Below the pieces are notes generated by a model, which worked only from the letters and a program-made list of their open reading frames with translations, searched no databases and was not told the DNA's origin. Of a stretch of 64,000 nt of DNA, positions 61,001 through 64,000 are shown in pieces. Both the position numbers and the translations under genes were made by a program. Origin of the DNA: Pseudocercospora fijiensis CIRAD86 (taxonomy: Eukaryota; Ascomycota; Dothideomycetes; Mycosphaerellales; Mycosphaerellaceae); assembly GCF_000340215.1 (NCBI RefSeq), contig NW_006921538.1, positions 1,426,001 through 1,490,000 on the forward strand, in the 5' to 3' direction. Each line of letters opens with the position of its first letter. The first letter of the stretch is position 1.

Positions 61001-61908
61001 TACTATTAAAGCGAAATATGCCTATAGCTAAGACTAAAGCATCGGCTATTAATAGCCTTCTATCTATAGACTAACGGTCAAATAGAGAGGCAGAATGCTA
61101 CCTTATAGCAATACCTACGCAGCTACATTAACGAGAATCCTAACGACTAGGTTAACCTCCTATAACTAGCTAAATTCGTATACAATAACAGTGTCTACTT
61201 ATTAACTAAGGTGTTACTATATATAGCTATAATAGGCTAGAACGCTACGATGCTATAAGACCCCCTATCGCTCGAGGCCGAGCGTAAGGAAAGGGAAGCG
61301 CGTTAAGTACTAACACCTAAGACACTAGCAGCTATTAAGAGGGTTTAAAAGATGCGAGAAATCTATACTAAGATAGCCGAGAAGTTAACGAAGGCTTAAG
61401 AGTACTAAAAGACCTATTATAACAAACATTATACGCTAATAACCTTCAAGCAAGGCGACCTAGTTGTACTAAGCACTAAGAACCTCCGTATCTGCAAACA
61501 CCTATTACCTAATAGTAAAATAAGGCCTAAGCTCGCACTAAGATACATTAGCCCATTCCGCATTCGAGAAGCTAAGGGTATATAGGCTTACTAGTTATAG
61601 CTTCTACCTTATTGTGCTATCTATAACACCTTCTATATATCCCTCCTTAAGCCGTACTACCTGCGCGAAGGGGATAAAGCACCTACTAAATCCGAGGATA
61701 TACTAGCTAATAGCGAAGAGCTATAGTCTATAGAACGTATCCTATAGCACCGGACTAGGAAAGGCAAGAAGGAATACCTCCTAAGGTAGTAAGGCTATTT
61801 ACCTAAATAGGACTCGTAGGAAGCTAAAGGATCCTTTAAGGATATAACCGAGTTGTTAGATAAGTATTGGACTAGCGTAAAGAACAAGAAGAAGGCTAAA
61901 AGCTTATA
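57998..61908 (+). pseudogene. Pol of Gypsy A with chromodomain, RIP-mutated
   Basis: Protease near 58121 (VILDLGNSVSALIS) and RT 58583-59480, with [16 protein letters not shown] (Asp-to-Asn) and YLDN at about 59193. Integrase is at about 60540-61200 and a chromodomain block with GKKEYLLR near 61765. It carries the same catalytic damage as B and D plus additional substitutions. Confidence 0.84.
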
Positions 61909-63110
61909 ATGTTACTATTAAGGCCTAGGACAATGCTACCCCTAGGGTGCTATTAGCTAACTAATTAGAGGCCGGCAAACTAGGACAATAAGACTACACT
62001 AGGCGCGCTACCACGCGTTAATTAATTAATCGCATACTCTTTTAAGGGCTCTACCTCTTTACTAACGCGCCCTGTAGGTCCCCCTCTTATTCCCTTATTC
62101 TATCGAGGCCTCGAGGCCTAGGCAATCGGCGAGGACGGCGCGGCCGGCGCGGCTATATTAGTAACAGTGTTGCGGAGTATGTTACTACTTAAGAAAGGAA
62201 GAATATAGCTATATTAGTAACGGTATTACCGAGTTGTTGTTAGTTAAAGAAGGAAATTAGAAGCAAGGTAAAGTTAGCGCTAAGACGACTAGCGCCGCTA
62301 TTATTAATATTACTTGCTATTATCGCTACGCCTATAGACACAACCTTACCTATACTACGAGCCAGAGCGTACCCTACTAGACAAGTTAAAAGAATAGCTA
62401 TGTTAAAGGTTTAATTAAAACTTTAATTAAAACTTTAAGCCGCTTAAAAGATTAAGCGACTAATAGACTAACTAACTAAGGGCAAAACTATAGAGCTAAG
62501 CTAGCCGGGGTCGATCTTGCGGACAATAGGTTACTCCTCGATCTATCTAACCCTTTAAGCGAGGCGAACCTCTACTACTATACTTATAATAGCCTTTACT
62601 TATAGAAACTAGACGAGCTGTGTTTTTTGAAAAGATAAGATAAGATTGATACTTAAAGGCTGCCAAACCTAGCTAATTAGGGCTAGCGAAACTACGAACA
62701 ATAAGAATAATAACCCTCGGAAGCGGACAAACCCTCGGAAGCGGACATTGCTAGGTTTTTTAAAAGTAGACGCAAAGAACTCGGTACGACATTACTTAGA
62801 ACGGAGGCAGGGCTATAATACCTCGTACGTCTACCTATTATAGTAGGGAAGACGCGCTCGTATTGTAATTAGTCGAAGGCCCTTAGTTCTTATAGATATA
62901 TACTACTTTATAGGTTATTATATACAAGGATAGCGTAGTTAGAGTTAGATATTATATTAGAGGTAAGGTTTGACATAGTTACATAATTAGGTAGTTAAGT
63001 GTTCAATTTAGCGCGGGCTAAGTAGCTTATTAGACTTGCTAAGTTAGCGGTAATAGAGGTCGTAGAACATAGATAGGCTACGAGGGCGCGGCCTTTAGAA
63101 GGGAAGCGTA

Positions 63111-63306
63111 TATTAGGGCTAAAGAGGCTATACGTAATTAGTATGTAACTAGGCTAAGTAAAGCTAGGGTCTTAGTGCCTTAGGCAGGGCTTGGCGCTTA
63201 GCAATAGGCTAACTTGCTTACCTTCCTCCCTCTCCTCCTAGCTCTTTATCGAATACTACTTATATCTACTACTACCCTATCTACCTACTAACATACCCTT
63301 CTTATA
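63111..63306 (+). repeat. 3' LTR of Gypsy A
   Basis: Starts TATTAGGGCT, ends TTCTTATA and is followed by the GATAT duplication. It shares private variants with 41329-41524. Confidence 0.93.
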
Positions 63307-63311
63307 GATAT

Positions 63312-63715
63312 TCTAAGGCTACGTAGGTAGTATCTATATTCTATAAGCCGCGTCTACGGTAGATTAAATGTCTTTAAATAGGCTATAAATAGTATACGGT
63401 CTAGCTAACCTCTAGGTAGTAGGCTAAGGAGCCTAGTATTTACGTCGCGTTATATAGCGGCACTATAAGCTTTATATTACGGTACCGTCGGTACGAGAGA
63501 TTTGCGTACTTATAGAGGCATTACTTTACGCAAATAGCATTCTAGAGGCGTACTTATAGCGTCTACTTGTTTTTAAAGTAATAATAGATAGCGATAAGGG
63601 ACAGAGAAGGCAGGATAATAGATAATAATTTCTAGCTTACCTTACGGGACCTAAGTTTTTTTGCTTCTAAAGTCTTATAAGGCTAAAGTCGAGCCTTGCT
63701 GCTCTTTAGGCCACC
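63312..63715. other. Pre-insertion RIP-like spacer to the right-hand gene
   Basis: About 400 bp of TpA-rich sequence without a gene. Composition returns to normal at about 63710. Confidence 0.45.
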
Positions 63716-63722
63716 GAAGCAG

Positions 63723-64000
63723 TTAGTCCCTAACATTCGTCGGAATCAAGTCGAGATGTTCGTACTTCTTTGCCAATTCCGAGTATTCCTCGTTGTGCAT
63801 CGCTAAGCCACGTGCCACCCTCGCCATGCGCTGCAGAGCGAAGTGATTGACGTCGCAGGCAAGCGAGCAGGTACTTGGATCGATGTACTTGTGTTCCTTC
63901 TGTACATCACGTGGCTGGAGGAGTGCTGCTTCGGCTCCTGCTGATCCTTTGCGGGATTCTTCGGTCACGTCACAGGGAGTGCACATTGTGCAATTCGTGG
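63723..64000 (-). CDS. 3' end of an unmutated gene, function unknown (partial)
   Basis: The minus-strand frame is open from the window edge to TAA at 63723-63725, about 92 codons visible, with normal CpA/TpG content. It begins with closely spaced Cys (TNCTMCTPCDV) and has mixed charged, helical sequence (HFALQRMARVARGLAMHNEE, then a C-terminal YEHLDLIPTNVRD). The Met at 63986 may be internal, since the frame continues upstream. No family is recognised. It marks the right edge of the transposon nest. Confidence 0.5.
   Translation of the reverse strand, partial: TNCTMCTPCDVTEESRKGSAGAEAALLQPRDVQKEHKYIDPSTCSLACDVNHFALQRMARVARGLAMHNEEYSELAKKYEHLDLIPTNVRD

Larger units (their letters stand above)
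41329..63306 (+). mobile_element. Gypsy A: outer element of a three-level nest
   Basis: LTRs at 41329-41524 and 63111-63306 share sub-family features absent from B and D (TTAGGGCTAAAGAGGCTAT, AGCAATAGGC). The target duplication GATAT is perfect (41324-41328 and 63307-63311). Its gag is interrupted at 42914/42915 by element B and resumes at 57788. Without B it would be about 7.1 kb. The 5' primer-binding site at 41525-41535 is complementary to LTR bases 41466-41476. It has the same coding order as D, and all frames carry RIP stops. Confidence 0.95.

Noticed and set aside
1..63306. Reassigned UAG codon (long frames interrupted almost only by TAG)
   Set aside because: The stops fall at positions fitting either CAG or TGG, CpA/TpG are depleted everywhere including non-coding DNA, and the intact cyclin uses normal coding. 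RIP explains this without a code change.

Overview
The window looks like a repeat-rich, gene-poor region of a filamentous ascomycete genome (Pezizomycotina; Dothideomycetes is a guess). Three things point there: a spliced fungal PHO80-type cyclin gene, fungal-type LTR and hAT transposons, and a strong repeat-induced point mutation (RIP) signature. Outside three short stretches, CpA and TpG are scarce, TpA is very common and CpG is retained. Long coding frames are broken almost only by TAG, which is what CAG->TAG and TGG->TAG would give. No tRNA, rRNA, CRISPR array or telomere repeat was recognised.

Left part (1-22172): decayed coding frames among minisatellites. In order: an Arg/Ser-rich frame on the minus strand (1-1555); a 50-bp tandem array; a short decayed frame; a complete 1340-codon UPF1/Dna2-type SF1 helicase pseudogene (4719-8741); a cluster of at least eight minisatellite types around a small acidic pseudogene (9.7-15.8 kb); the C-terminal half of a RecQ-type helicase on the minus strand (about 15.99-17.57 kb); a hAT transposon (17978-21028); and an unidentified frame cut by the next element. 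RecQ-type helicases in fungi are often subtelomeric, but no telomere is visible here.

Middle (22173-33350): a RIP-mutated Ty1/copia element (22173 to about 27749) whose 3' LTR seems truncated, then about 2.7 kb of degenerate 25-28 bp minisatellite. At about 30690 the sequence changes abruptly to an unmutated island of about 2.7 kb holding the one complete intact gene, a two-exon PHO80/PCL-type cyclin.

Right part (33350-63715): a transposon nest with exact target duplications. Gypsy D (33808-40976, TSD AGACC) stands alone. Gypsy A (41329-63306, TSD GATAT) contains Gypsy B (42915-57782, TSD GGCTC) in its gag. B in turn contains Gypsy C (47907-55706, a different family) in its integrase. A, B and D are one chromodomain family whose primer-binding site is complementary to a segment of its own LTR, as in self-priming Tf1/sushi elements. 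Removing the insertions leaves only about 1.2 kb of older sequence between the cyclin island and the last feature, the 3' end of an unmutated unidentified gene on the minus strand (63723-64000).
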